Assembly (NCBI GenBank): GCA_900319005.1
Contig: ONMV01000018.1
Coordinates: 1 to 38,939 of the forward strand
Length of the DNA: 38,939 nt
Direction: 5' to 3'
Source of the DNA: an uncultured Bacteroidales bacterium
GTDB lineage: Bacteria > Bacteroidota > Bacteroidia > Bacteroidales > Paludibacteraceae
The position numbers and the translations under genes were made by a program. Of the stretch, positions 1-7,888 are shown piece after piece. Under the pieces are notes generated by a model. That model saw only the letters and a program-made list of their open reading frames with translations. It was not told where the DNA came from and searched no databases. How positions within the stretch are numbered: position 1 is the first letter of the stretch; each line of letters opens with the position of its first letter.

Positions 1-1775
1 TTTTCCGTGAAGTTGGCGGTTATCTTCTCGCAGATATACCGCTGACCATGGATGATGAACAGTGAGCGAACATTGGGAATGTCCTTCGCAAGGAAACTAA
101 ACTTATATTTCTTATTGGAAGCGATAGCGTGCGTCTTGCCATTGGTGCCAATGATCGACGACCGTAAACGCATACTGAAATACGTCAGTTCAAAGTCCAT
201 TTGACGCGGATAGGTCAGCACATGGTCAATGACCGGATGGGTATATTTCCCGTACATCGCGTTATATGTTGAGCCGTTCCAGAAACCCATATACAACTTA
301 TCAAAGTACTCTACAGACCGAGAACTTTCCCCTGCTGACAGCTTCTTGTCGGCATAATCCCAAGGGATAGTCTGATTGGAATTATTCACGTACTCGCCAC
401 ACTCCAAGAAGAAGGCATTTCCCTTGAAATTACCGTCCGCGTAAGCCTCATCAATCCACGCCGGAACTATCTTTATCTCAATCGTCTCTGCACTCTCATC
501 AACGATGGAGTCACCAAACATATTGACCGGCTCCAAGGTATTCAGATAGCGTGTATTCCCTTCCAAGTTGGCAGGCTGCGAAGAGTCCACGATATACGAC
601 CCGTAATTACGTATGATAAAGTACGTATCTTCAGCCCTACAATAATACAGATATTCAAGGTTCCAACCGCTATACTGCGTCTGCACATAGTCAGCTGCTC
701 CTCTCATCTCGATATAGAGCCGCTGCGCACCATTAACTTCCTTGTAAAATATGCCGTTATTATAGGTGCCTAACGACCAAGAAAGAATAACGTCCTGCGT
801 TTTCATCATGTCAACGAACCATTTGCAGGAGTAGTACTTCCATTTCCGATGGCTGCACTCCGAAAATTTGAGGTTGACGTATTCCCTGTACTTGCAAGAA
901 CCTGCATCCTCCACGGTTGAGGTGAACTCGTCCACGACGTTCGTTAACTCAACTGTACCAGCCCCCTCTATTGCTTCTTTGGAGAAGCAGAAAGAAATAT
1001 GCTTTGTGGCATGGTCGATATCAAACTCCCCATTGAGGAAATACTCCAGTTGTTCAAACAGCTCTGTGAGCGTCCAGTGCGGCAGCGCTGTAGCCCAGTT
1101 CTTGCAGGGCCAAGCATAAGGCAGCGTATTGCATACTACAAGGTACTTGTACTGACTATTCATCAGTTTTGAAAAATCGTACGAATACCCGATAGCGTTG
1201 CAGATCTGCTTGAGCAAATAAACGAGATACGGCTGGAACGACAATCCACGTGTATCATAGTGCCACGATGTGGGCCACGAACCGCTATCATTCGGGCGAT
1301 TTTGCACGTTTCCGGTGGAGTTATTCACCCACGGAAATGCTATATAATTTAAGCCATCATCAATGCTGTGCCCAAGGTGTGCTTTGGGCGAAAACGAAGA
1401 CGTTGATGTGTCCGGATAACCCAAGTTCAATTCATTGATATAGATGGTCTCAAAACTGTCTGAATAGTTCTGCACCGAGCGCCCTTCAAGGAATTGCGTT
1501 TTGACCTCAATATCACTGATTTCCGTGATGGTAATTGAGCCATGACGATAGAAGGCACCATGCCTGATTTCGCAGTCAAACAGTATCTGTTGAGCAACCA
1601 CGTCTTTGCGGTTGATATGCCCGAAAATGGCGAGATTGCCCGGACATCCCTTCAGCGGAAATGTGATAGCCAAGGTGTAGCTGTCTGCCCCTGAAAAGTA
1701 GCGGTTTTCAGCCACGAAATCGAACGAAGTTCCCTCTTTGAGAGTGGCTAACTGATGATTAATAAGTATCTCCAT
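1..1775 (-). CDS. Phage tail/baseplate-type protein, C-terminus cut by the window edge
   Basis: The frame is open from the ATG at 1775 to position 1 (about 591 codons) with no stop, so the C-terminus lies beyond the left edge. The start overlaps the stop of the upstream tape-measure fragment (TAATG), which indicates translational coupling. The protein begins MEILINHQLATLKEG and is rich in aromatic residues and short beta-type segments, with no signal peptide or membrane span. Its place directly after the tape measure is where siphophages encode distal-tail or baseplate-hub proteins, and its general style resembles the protein at 9547-10608. The tail role is inferred from position and composition; no catalytic motif is visible. 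Confidence 0.75.
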   Translation of the reverse strand, partial: MEILINHQLATLKEGTSFDFVAENRYFSGADSYTLAITFPLKGCPGNLAIFGHINRKDVVAQQILFDCEIRHGAFYRHGSITITEISDIEVKTQFLEGRSVQNYSDSFETIYINELNLGYPDTSTSSFSPKAHLGHSIDDGLNYIAFPWVNNSTGNVQNRPNDSGSWPTSWHYDTRGLSFQPYLVYLLKQICNAIGYSYDFSKLMNSQYKYLVVCNTLPYAWPCKNWATALPHWTLTELFEQLEYFLNGEFDIDHATKHISFCFSKEAIEGAGTVELTNVVDEFTSTVEDAGSCKYREYVNLKFSECSHRKWKYYSCKWFVDMMKTQDVILSWSLGTYNNGIFYKEVNGAQRLYIEMRGAADYVQTQYSGWNLEYLYYCRAEDTYFIIRNYGSYIVDSSQPANLEGNTRYLNTLEPVNMFGDSIVDESAETIEIKIVPAWIDEAYADGNFKGNAFFLECGEYVNNSNQTIPWDYADKKLSAGESSRSVEYFDKLYMGFWNGSTYNAMYGKYTHPVIDHVLTYPRQMDFELTYFSMRLRSSIIGTNGKTHAIASNKKYKFSFLAKDIPNVRSLFIIHGQRYICEKITANFTE

Positions 1776-4132
1776 TATCGTCTAGATTTAGGTGTTTTGT
1801 TACGGATTAACTGATCATACTCGTCCTGCGCTTTCTTGATACCGGCATCACCGGAAACGGTGTTCACAGTAACAAACGGCTCATGCAGCCTCTGATTCAT
1901 CTCGTTTACGGAGCGTGATAAGGCTTGCGACGCTGATGCGACGGCAAGCAACTCGCCGGATTGTTGCGCCTTGGCGATACGTTGTGGCGCCGTAATAGAC
2001 TGCGAAACATCGGAAGCAGACAGCCGCCCTACGGTATTAGTTCGCTGGGCATAGTCGAGCGTTTCAATCATAGCTCGGGCCTGGGGATTGCGGAGTAAGT
2101 CTTGACTTGCTACCCATTCCCCCGCATGGACGATACCGGCAGGTTCATCCTTGCGTCCGGGCTTGGTGAAACCTCCCTCCATATACCCGATGGCTTCCGA
2201 GGCTTGTTGTTGCTTCTTGATGGCAGCAATCTGAATTGCTCCTGCGGCAACCGCCATAGCTGCTGCAATAGGTGCCATAACGAAACCTACTACAGGAATC
2301 GCTGCAGCCGAAGAATAAGCAGAGATAGCGGACATGGCGGTCTGCGCCACAGCCTGCATGACTTGCATAGCAAACATCTTCCGGTTTGCTTCCTGCTTGG
2401 CCTTGGCTATCTCCGCTTCCTTCTGCTGCTCAAGGGCAACTTCCTGCGACTTATTTCCCTCCGCATACGAAATCTCCCTTTCGTACTTCCGTTCTATTTG
2501 AGCCGTTTGGATATCCAACTCGGCTTGGATGATGTCTGACAAGCCGCTGAAGATGGCTCCCATCTGGTTAACAATGGTGGAAAACGATTCCGTCATCGCT
2601 TTTCCGGCATCCGATTCGAGCCATTCAATGCTATCGTCGATAGCTCCCCGGAAGGACTTCTTCAGTTCCTTCGCCTCTTTCTTGTTGTACTTGCGTGCCA
2701 ACTGATATTTGGCTTCATGGAAAGCGCGCTCCACTTTGAGACGATCACGCTTACTGTCACCGGCTGCTTTGAGCATTTGCCGGTACACAAGCTCCAAGTT
2801 CTGCATGTCGCGTTGATACGATTCGTCATCGGTGACGCGGAATGCTTTTGTGAAATACGTCTGGCGCATTTTTTCCTGCGCTTGCCGGGCTTCCTGCAAG
2901 TGCTTTTGCTGATACCTGAGCGAAGTGTCGTGATAGTTCTTCTCCGCTTTCAAGCGCTCCTTGGAGCCTTCCTCATAGAGGTTGGCCACTTTACGCAAGT
3001 GCTCCAGTTCTGCCAACTCGATAGCGTTCTGGTACTGACGCGCAGAGAGTTCGCCATCCACATACTTCTGCTGAAGAATAGCCATCTCTTCCTTGTAGGC
3101 GATTTCCTCTTGCTGTACCGTTCCCTCGATGGCATTCTGACGCTGCTTTTTGAGTGCTTCCTGATAGGAGGCCTCAATGGTCACTTCCTCATTACCTACA
3201 AGATCCTTATGCGCGAGCTTCTTTTGGTTATACGTAACCTCAATCTCCAGCATACGCTTGGTGTATGCTTCATAGTCCTTTTCGCCTTTCGCGTAAGCGA
3301 TACGAATAAGGGCCTGCTCACGCTCGCGCCAATCGTCCTCGGCTTGGAACTTGTTCTTGCCTTTGGACTTATCGTCATCGCCTCCACCGCCACCGGCTGG
3401 GTCACCATCGGGTTTCTTCTTAACCTTGCCCTCCAACGGATTGACGTTCATTTTGTTCATCATCTGTGTAATCTGCCGGATGGATTCCTCTGCCTGGTCT
3501 AATTGACCTTGCCAAATAGCCTTTGTATTATTAGTAAGTGCTTCGGCTTGCTCTTGCATCTGCGAAGCATAAGGATTATGCTGCGTTTCGATGTTCGCAA
3601 GGGGATTTTCTTGCTTCTCCCTTTGGGCATCTGCAATTTCCTGTAACTTCCGCTGCGCCTCTATCTTCTTCTTCATCACCTCTGTCAGTTCCTCCTCAAA
3701 GGCTTCCATCTTTATCTTCTTCTCCAGCGAAGCGAGATAGCCATCAATGGCATCCGTATTGTCATTGATCAACTTGCCTTCAGCAGTAAGTGCAGCATGA
3801 TAATCCGGAACTAATTGTTGCAGTTTTTCCAAGGCGCTACGCCTTGCATCAAGCGATAGTGCATTGTTATGCACCATCTGATTGAGCATGTGGATCTCTG
3901 CACTCTCTTCCGCATACTTTTCAGCAGCTTTCTTCTCGACCTCGGCGATACGCTGCTGCACCTGTTCCTGCATGGTTAGTTCCTTGGTGGTTTCTTTCTG
4001 CCTTTTGAGGTACATAGCCAATGCGACGCCTGCACCCACAATGGCAGCAGCCACCAAGCCCCAAGGATTCATCATCATGGTTGCATTCAGCAGCTTCATT
4101 GCTGCGTTTGCCCGGACGACGTTGCCGGTCAT
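1775..4132 (-). CDS. Tape measure protein, C-terminal fragment (785 aa)
   Basis: This is the C-terminal two thirds of a siphophage tail tape measure. It opens with a hydrophobic segment (about residues 20-42, NPWGLVAAAIVGAGVALAMY), followed by a long charged coiled coil rich in K, E and Q. A second alanine-rich hydrophobic stretch lies near 610-670, and then comes the motif EPAGIVHAGEWVAS, typical of the tape-measure C-terminus in Bacteroidetes phages. The ATG at 4132 is 4 bases after the stop of the middle fragment. In intact relatives I recall about 50-60 further residues between the end of the middle fragment and TGNVVRANAA, so the junction looks like a frameshifting deletion. The fragment may be translated by reinitiation or be part of a broken gene. 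Confidence 0.85.
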   Translation of the reverse strand: MTGNVVRANAAMKLLNATMMMNPWGLVAAAIVGAGVALAMYLKRQKETTKELTMQEQVQQRIAEVEKKAAEKYAEESAEIHMLNQMVHNNALSLDARRSALEKLQQLVPDYHAALTAEGKLINDNTDAIDGYLASLEKKIKMEAFEEELTEVMKKKIEAQRKLQEIADAQREKQENPLANIETQHNPYASQMQEQAEALTNNTKAIWQGQLDQAEESIRQITQMMNKMNVNPLEGKVKKKPDGDPAGGGGGDDDKSKGKNKFQAEDDWREREQALIRIAYAKGEKDYEAYTKRMLEIEVTYNQKKLAHKDLVGNEEVTIEASYQEALKKQRQNAIEGTVQQEEIAYKEEMAILQQKYVDGELSARQYQNAIELAELEHLRKVANLYEEGSKERLKAEKNYHDTSLRYQQKHLQEARQAQEKMRQTYFTKAFRVTDDESYQRDMQNLELVYRQMLKAAGDSKRDRLKVERAFHEAKYQLARKYNKKEAKELKKSFRGAIDDSIEWLESDAGKAMTESFSTIVNQMGAIFSGLSDIIQAELDIQTAQIERKYEREISYAEGNKSQEVALEQQKEAEIAKAKQEANRKMFAMQVMQAVAQTAMSAISAYSSAAAIPVVGFVMAPIAAAMAVAAGAIQIAAIKKQQQASEAIGYMEGGFTKPGRKDEPAGIVHAGEWVASQDLLRNPQARAMIETLDYAQRTNTVGRLSASDVSQSITAPQRIAKAQQSGELLAVASASQALSRSVNEMNQRLHEPFVTVNTVSGDAGIKKAQDEYDQLIRNKTPKSRR

Positions 4133-4136
4133 CCGG

Positions 4137-4715
4137 TTATAAGCGAATAGCGGTTTTATGCTCCTTGATGAACTTCACCAAATGAAGCATTACGCGCATG
4201 GATGCAGACGTAGTTGAAATGAAGTGCCGCATTACCGGCATCAGTTCCTGACCAAGAGAAATGGCCATCTCCTGAAAGCCTTTGCGTGCTTTCTCCAAGC
4301 CTGCTTGGACTGTATTGTTTTGCACGTCAAACTCCTTCGTCACCGAAGTAGCTTCCTCAAAGGCTTTCGCTGCTTCTTCCTGCTCCCAGATGAGCATATC
4401 CACGTTCCCGGCAAGTGCCGAAATGACCGCGGAAGCGCGAGCACCGTTCTCGCCCATGTCTGCAAAGACCGGAGCAAGGACAGACATATCGCCTAACTCG
4501 TTCAAGCGGTTGAGCAACATCAATAGACCCTCGTTTGTCGAAGACTTGAGGGCAGCGTTAAACTTTTCAAGATCCATGCCGGTTGCACTGGCAATTTTCT
4601 CTGTGTTCTTGAAAAGATTCATGATAAGTTTGGAGAGAGCCGTGGCTGACATTTCAACCTTCTGTCCTTGGGAATCAAGAACAGCGCCAAAGGCCATGAC
4701 CTGAGGAACGGTCAT
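4137..4715 (-). CDS. Tape measure protein, middle fragment (192 aa)
   Basis: This fragment continues the tape-measure sequence (MTVPQVMAFGAVLDSQGQ, later SVTKEFDVQNNTVQ and FIKEHKTAI), a block normally inside one polypeptide. Its ATG at 4715 overlaps the TGA of the N-terminal fragment (ATGA), so coupled translation is possible. Compared with intact homologues as I remember them, about 12 residues are missing between YLAQF at the end of the preceding frame and MTVPQ here. It ends abruptly after KTAIRL with TAA at 4137. A tape measure must normally be continuous to set tail length, so the split suggests decay, an assembly artefact, or a real three-part arrangement. The family is clear; the functional state is not. 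Confidence 0.8.
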   Translation of the reverse strand: MTVPQVMAFGAVLDSQGQKVEMSATALSKLIMNLFKNTEKIASATGMDLEKFNAALKSSTNEGLLMLLNRLNELGDMSVLAPVFADMGENGARASAVISALAGNVDMLIWEQEEAAKAFEEATSVTKEFDVQNNTVQAGLEKARKGFQEMAISLGQELMPVMRHFISTTSASMRVMLHLVKFIKEHKTAIRL

Positions 4716-5611
4716 ACGAACTGAGCAAGGTATGAAGCGCCTGCCGTGCAGTTCTGTGACAGTTCATTGATCACGGAGCCCACAGCAAGCAGCGACCGTT
4801 CCGTGCCGAGCCGTTCTTCATCCCCAAATATGGACGTGAGTTTAGAAAGTTGCAATGTTGCCCCATCTCCAAGCTCATCCAACGCTACATTGATTTGGTC
4901 TGCCGCTTTCACGAAGCCAAGAACGTCCTCCTCGGAAGTTTTACCGAGGCGGCCTGCTTCTTGTGCCAGGCGATTCAGTTCCTCGCGCGGAGAGCGTGTG
5001 TCGATCTTCTTAAACTCCTCGTTTAGATGTTCGACCTGCTCAGCGGTCATGCCGGTGTACTTGCGGACGTTTGCCATTTCCTGCTCCATCTCAGCATACA
5101 TCTGCACAGCCTTCTTTCCCGCCATCACAGCACCAGTTATAATGGCGACACCTCCCATGGCGGCAGTCTGCCACTCTTGCCACTTACTATTGAGCCGTTC
5201 CAAGAAGGTTTGCGAACGAGCGAGTTCCCCGTTCACGCGGGCAATCTCATCCTTTACCAATCGTATGCGCTGAGCCTGTATGTTCCAGGCCTCAGAGCCA
5301 CGCTCCATATAGTCCAACTGTTTGTTGAGCGTCTGGAGCGTTTTCTGCAACTCCTTCGGGGTTGCTTTGTCTAATCGCCGGAGGACGTTATCTACCTGCA
5401 TGGTGGATGACTCCATTTCCTTAATCTGACGATTGGTATCTTTCAACTCCTTCCGGAGTTTCTGAAGGGTGAGTTTGTCACCCGCTGCAGCTGCCCGGGC
5501 TATCTGTTCAGATAGTTCGAGGGCGTGCTTCTTCAGGTTGGCGAGCGTCTCGGCTGCCTGTTGTCCGTTGACAGTCAAGTTGACGGACGTGTTGGTTGCG
5601 TAATCTGACAT
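4712..5611 (-). CDS. Tape measure protein, N-terminal fragment (299 aa)
   Basis: The start is placed at the ATG at 5611 (MSDYATNTSVNLTVNG), about 20 bases downstream of a TANNTTTG promoter box; the open frame extends further upstream but would lie before the promoter. The protein is a predicted coiled coil (residues about 20-110), then a short hydrophobic segment (GGVAIITGAVMAGKK) and the conserved tape-measure block with REELNRLAQEAGRLGKTSEED and LLAVGSVINELSQN. It stops at YLAQFV, where homologues continue. It is the first gene of the unit reading through to the left edge and is driven by its own late-class promoter. Confidence 0.85.
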   Translation of the reverse strand: MSDYATNTSVNLTVNGQQAAETLANLKKHALELSEQIARAAAAGDKLTLQKLRKELKDTNRQIKEMESSTMQVDNVLRRLDKATPKELQKTLQTLNKQLDYMERGSEAWNIQAQRIRLVKDEIARVNGELARSQTFLERLNSKWQEWQTAAMGGVAIITGAVMAGKKAVQMYAEMEQEMANVRKYTGMTAEQVEHLNEEFKKIDTRSPREELNRLAQEAGRLGKTSEEDVLGFVKAADQINVALDELGDGATLQLSKLTSIFGDEERLGTERSLLAVGSVINELSQNCTAGASYLAQFV

Positions 5612-5631
5612 AGTTTGTACTAAATTTTGTG

Positions 5632-5666
5632 CAAATGTACTACGAAGATACGAAACCGGAAAAGAC
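5632..5666 (-). promoter_or_regulatory. Late-class promoter for the tape-measure unit
   Basis: GTCTTTT (complement of 5660-5666), a spacer of exactly 20 bp, then TACATTTG (complement of 5632-5639). The -7 box fits the Bacteroidetes TANNTTTG consensus. The GTCTTTT heptamer replaces the usual TTTG and is shared with five other promoters here. Confidence 0.8.
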
Positions 5667-5781
5667 ACCCTAAAAAGTGGCTTTCTGAACGGCGAGGAAC
5701 AGCCAGTAAAATCAAGGGCTAACGCCTATTTTTACATGGAAATTCGTACCTCGTTGTTCAAAAATTTCGCTGATTGAAATC

Positions 5782-5829
5782 GTAACACGTTACAATTCAG
5801 CAGTTTAGGGGTTCGGGGATGTGCCCCGA
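5782..5829. other. Pair of inverted repeats in the noncoding region
   Basis: Positions 5782-5793 read GTAAC-AC-GTTAC and 5813-5829 read TCGGGG-ATGTG-CCCCGA, a 6-bp perfect stem. They lie between the tape-measure promoter and the repeat array, outside any credible gene. Similar G-rich stem-loops occur near transfer or recombination sites of Bacteroidales mobile elements as I recall, but no relaxase or integrase is present to support that. Confidence 0.4.
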
Positions 5830-5861
5830 GCTTCGCTATTAGCAGCCCCAACCGCCCTGCA

Positions 5862-6545
5862 AAGGTGGCTTCGGAAGCCGTCCAAGTCCGAGCGGAATAT
5901 GCAGAGGTCTGCATGTGGAAGTCAAGCCGCTCAAGTCTCCACAATTTCAACGAGCCGAAAAGTCTCTCACGGAGCAAAGGCGATGAGTCTGCCCATGCGC
6001 GAAAAGGCTTGCGAGTCACCCACGAGCGCACGAGCCTTGCAAGTCCCCATGCGCCCGCGAGCCTTGCGGGTCTGCATGTGAGCGAAAGGCTGCAAAGTCC
6101 ACTTGTGAGGTCAAAGGTTGACAAGTCTCCACAATTCGGAAAGGCTGATAGTCACCCACGAGCGCACGAGCCTTGCAAGTCCCCCATGCGCCCGCGAGCC
6201 TTGCGGGTCTGCATGTGAGCGAAAGGCTGTAAAGTCCACTTGTGAGGTCAAAGGCTGACAAGTCTCCACAATTCGGAAAGGCTTATAGTCTCCCGCGTAC
6301 ATAATGCGCACGCAAGACCCCGCGTGCGAAAGGCTTGGAAGTCTCTCAATGGTTCAAAAGCCTTGCAAGTCTCCATGTATCGCGGAAAGGCTGACGAGTC
6401 TCCACCGCGCCCAAAACCGGCGAGGTCTGCAAGTAGATTTGGAAGCCTTGAAAGTCTCCTATTTGCGCCCGCACCTCTAAAGTCTCTAACTAACGCGGAA
6501 AAGTTCGGGAGTCGGCTTGTGGAGCGGAGAGCGAGCAAGTCTGCT
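5862..6545. repeat. Array of about 24 degenerate 27-29 bp repeats with variable middles
   Basis: On the plus strand the region is built from units whose core is close to GAAAGGCTTGCAAGTCTCC, followed by a short variable segment of roughly 8-12 bases. The core contains the near-palindrome AGGCTTGCAAGTCT. Good copies end at about 5940, 6059, 6131, 6267, 6374 and 6403; others carry 1-5 changes. Open frames on both strands are low-complexity read-throughs of the repeat with no start or ribosome-binding signals, so I treat the region as noncoding. The repeats are too short and the variable segments too small and reused for a CRISPR array. Confidence 0.8.
6014..6286. repeat. 136/137-bp tandem duplication inside the repeat array
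   Basis: Positions 6014-6149 and 6150-6286 are near-identical direct copies differing by one inserted C and about three substitutions. Each holds five of the short units in the same order. This shows that the array has grown recently by duplication of multi-unit blocks. Confidence 0.85.
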
Positions 6546-6649
6546 ACGGCTTTTTATGCTCTTTTTGTTCGAGAAAATACACAATTTTGATTGTGCGGTA
6601 ACGATTTTCACGCAAAAAAGTCGATTTTTCGTGAAAAAAGTAAAAAAAA

Positions 6650-6681
6650 TTTGGTCATGTCAAAAAAAAGTTGTACCTTTG
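6650..6681 (+). promoter_or_regulatory. Canonical Bacteroidetes promoter for tRNA-His
   Basis: TTTG at 6650-6653, a 20-bp spacer, then TACCTTTG at 6674-6681, about 27 bases before the tRNA. This is the ordinary -33/-7 pair, without the GTCTTTT heptamer of the phage late promoters. Confidence 0.85.
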
Positions 6682-6707
6682 CACCCGCTTTTGAAAAAAA
6701 GCTGTAC

Positions 6708-6781
6708 GGTGGTCTTAGCTCAGTTGGTAGAGCATCGGATTGTGGTTCCGAGTGTCAAGGGTTCGAGCCCCTTATTCCACC
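6708..6781 (+). tRNA. tRNA-His (GTG), acceptor stem imperfect
   Basis: A full cloverleaf can be drawn. The D-stem is GCTC/GAGC; the anticodon stem TCGGA/TCCGA has the loop TTGTGGT, giving anticodon GTG; the T-stem is AAGGG/CCCTT with loop TTCGAGC. The extra G at 6708 can pair with C at 6781, as expected for the G-1 of tRNA-His. In the acceptor stem GTGGTCT pairs with ATTCCAC except at positions 5 and 6, where U-U and C-U face each other. The CCA end is not encoded. The gene is on the plus strand, against the phage genes. The two adjacent mismatches suggest a chimeric or decaying 3' half. Confidence 0.85.
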
Positions 6782-6792
6782 CGCCTGAAAAT

Positions 6793-6824
6793 CAGCACTT
6801 TACGTGCTGGTTTTCTTTTATTTT
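6793..6824 (+). terminator. Intrinsic terminator after tRNA-His
   Basis: CAGCAC-TTTAC-GTGCTG stem followed by a T-rich tract (GTTTTCTTTTATTTT). It ends the tRNA-His transcript. Confidence 0.8.
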
Positions 6825-6861
6825 CTATCCTAAATTTTGCCATTGGGCGGTAGAAAGCAAT

Positions 6862-6908
6862 ACGCACGTGCATAAGCGCTCGCCTATGCACATGCGTACG
6901 TGTTTTTT
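6862..6908. terminator. Long hairpin between the convergent tRNA and spanin genes
   Basis: A 13-bp stem with one C-A mismatch: ACGCACGTGCATA (6862-6874) against TATGCACATGCGT (6885-6897), followed on the plus side by six T. It sits between the convergent tRNA-His and lysis transcripts and could stop transcription from either side, more clearly on the plus strand. Confidence 0.6.
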
Positions 6909-6923
6909 AAGGAAAGGTATAGC

Positions 6924-7484
6924 TCAGATGATATGTTTCTTATGCAGCCATAAGTAGCCGAATATAGCACCTATGATGAGGAGCGTAATACCCAATCCCA
7001 GCACAATGAACACCGCCGTTAGGTTTGGTGGTTCAGCGCCACCGATGACCTCTTTAGAGTCATCAGTGGATGTGTGGGACTGGGAATTGCTCCGTGTGCT
7101 ATCGGCCACGTTGGTCTGCTGACGCACATCCGAGCCATGCCTTTCCTCTTTGTTGATACGAGGCGCGTGTATGGTAATGCGCTTCTTGGGTTGTGGCTTT
7201 GCCGTCACCGGCGAAGCTTGATCCGAAGGTGCGACGGGATTGAGCGAGTCAGCGACCGGCGCAGGCGCATCACCATACAGCTCTATGGTTATACTATCCG
7301 CAGAAGCGGAGAGCGTTGAGATAAGACTATCCAGCCTTTGGGTGGTAGTCTGTTCATGGTGCGTGGACTGGGTGTCTTGCTCTGCATCAACGACAGACAC
7401 TGTGTGTCTGGTTGTGTGGCAAGCACAAAGCAGGACGCAAGCCATGAGTATCAATGCGCGGAGGTTTTTGCAGATAGTTTTCAT
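6924..7484 (-). CDS. Predicted unimolecular spanin (u-spanin)
   Basis: The 186-aa protein has an N-terminal lipoprotein signal (MKTICKNLRALILMACVLL, lipidated Cys about residue 22). A long hydrophilic middle rich in S, T, D and Q (about 25-150) follows. One C-terminal transmembrane helix (about 153-178) ends in the short basic tail HKKHII. An outer-membrane lipid anchor and an inner-membrane helix in one chain is the architecture of u-spanins such as phage T1 gp11, which fuse inner and outer membranes at the last step of lysis. Its ATG overlaps the endolysin stop (ATGA), completing a holin-endolysin-spanin cassette. There is no sequence similarity I can name; the call rests on topology and position. 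Confidence 0.75.
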   Translation of the reverse strand: MKTICKNLRALILMACVLLCACHTTRHTVSVVDAEQDTQSTHHEQTTTQRLDSLISTLSASADSITIELYGDAPAPVADSLNPVAPSDQASPVTAKPQPKKRITIHAPRINKEERHGSDVRQQTNVADSTRSNSQSHTSTDDSKEVIGGAEPPNLTAVFIVLGLGITLLIIGAIFGYLWLHKKHII

Positions 7485-7888
7485 AGGGCAGCGTACTCGT
7501 TAGTGGCATCAAAACACGGGCATGCTTTCTGGGCAAAATCTCGGTGTCCGTGGATAGATGCGGATGGATACTTTTGTTTGAGCTCGGTTAGTAAACCAAG
7601 CAAGGCGGCTCGTTGGGGTTCGGTTCGCGTGTCGGCAGGCTTGCCGCTTGCGTCGAGCCCGCCGCAGTACGCGATACCGATTGATTTCGCGTTGTGCCCA
7701 AGGCAGTGTGCACCGGGTGTGGCCTCCGGTCTGCCGGGGAACACATTCCCTGCCTGATCAACGAGGTAATGATACCCAATCGTAGCGAAGCCGCGTTGCT
7801 TGTGCCAGCGCGTGACATCAGCAACCGTGACCTTCTGCGAAGCGCGTGTTGCTGTGCAGTGGACGATGATTTCATTGATTGTTCTCAT
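7481..7888 (-). CDS. Endolysin, N-acetylmuramoyl-L-alanine amidase (Amidase_2 type)
   Basis: The 135-aa protein has the compact fold of T7-lysozyme-like amidases, which cut the bond between muramic acid and the stem peptide. Expected zinc ligands are visible: His10 in IIVHCTATR, a second His in HGHRDF (about 113-118) and Cys in ACPCFD, with GYHYLV about residues 38-43. The start is the ATG at 7888, preceded by a strong AGGGAGG ribosome-binding site; longer starts lack one and lie inside the holin gene. It has no signal peptide, so it needs the holin to reach the wall. It overlaps the holin by 17 bases and the spanin by 4. Confidence 0.92.
   Translation of the reverse strand: MRTINEIIVHCTATRASQKVTVADVTRWHKQRGFATIGYHYLVDQAGNVFPGRPEATPGAHCLGHNAKSIGIAYCGGLDASGKPADTRTEPQRAALLGLLTELKQKYPSASIHGHRDFAQKACPCFDATNEYAAL

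Noticed and set aside
2717-3502. 261-codon open frame on the plus strand opposite the tape measure
   Set aside because: Leucine/histidine-rich antisense product of coiled-coil coding sequence; not a credible protein.
5732-6538. Several minus-strand ORFs across the repeat array (60-130 codons)
   Set aside because: They are periodic translations of the DNA repeat in different frames, with no start signals and no single preferred frame.
5862-6545. CRISPR array
   Set aside because: Repeat cores are short and very degenerate, the intervening segments are only 8-12 bp and are reused, and no cas gene is nearby.
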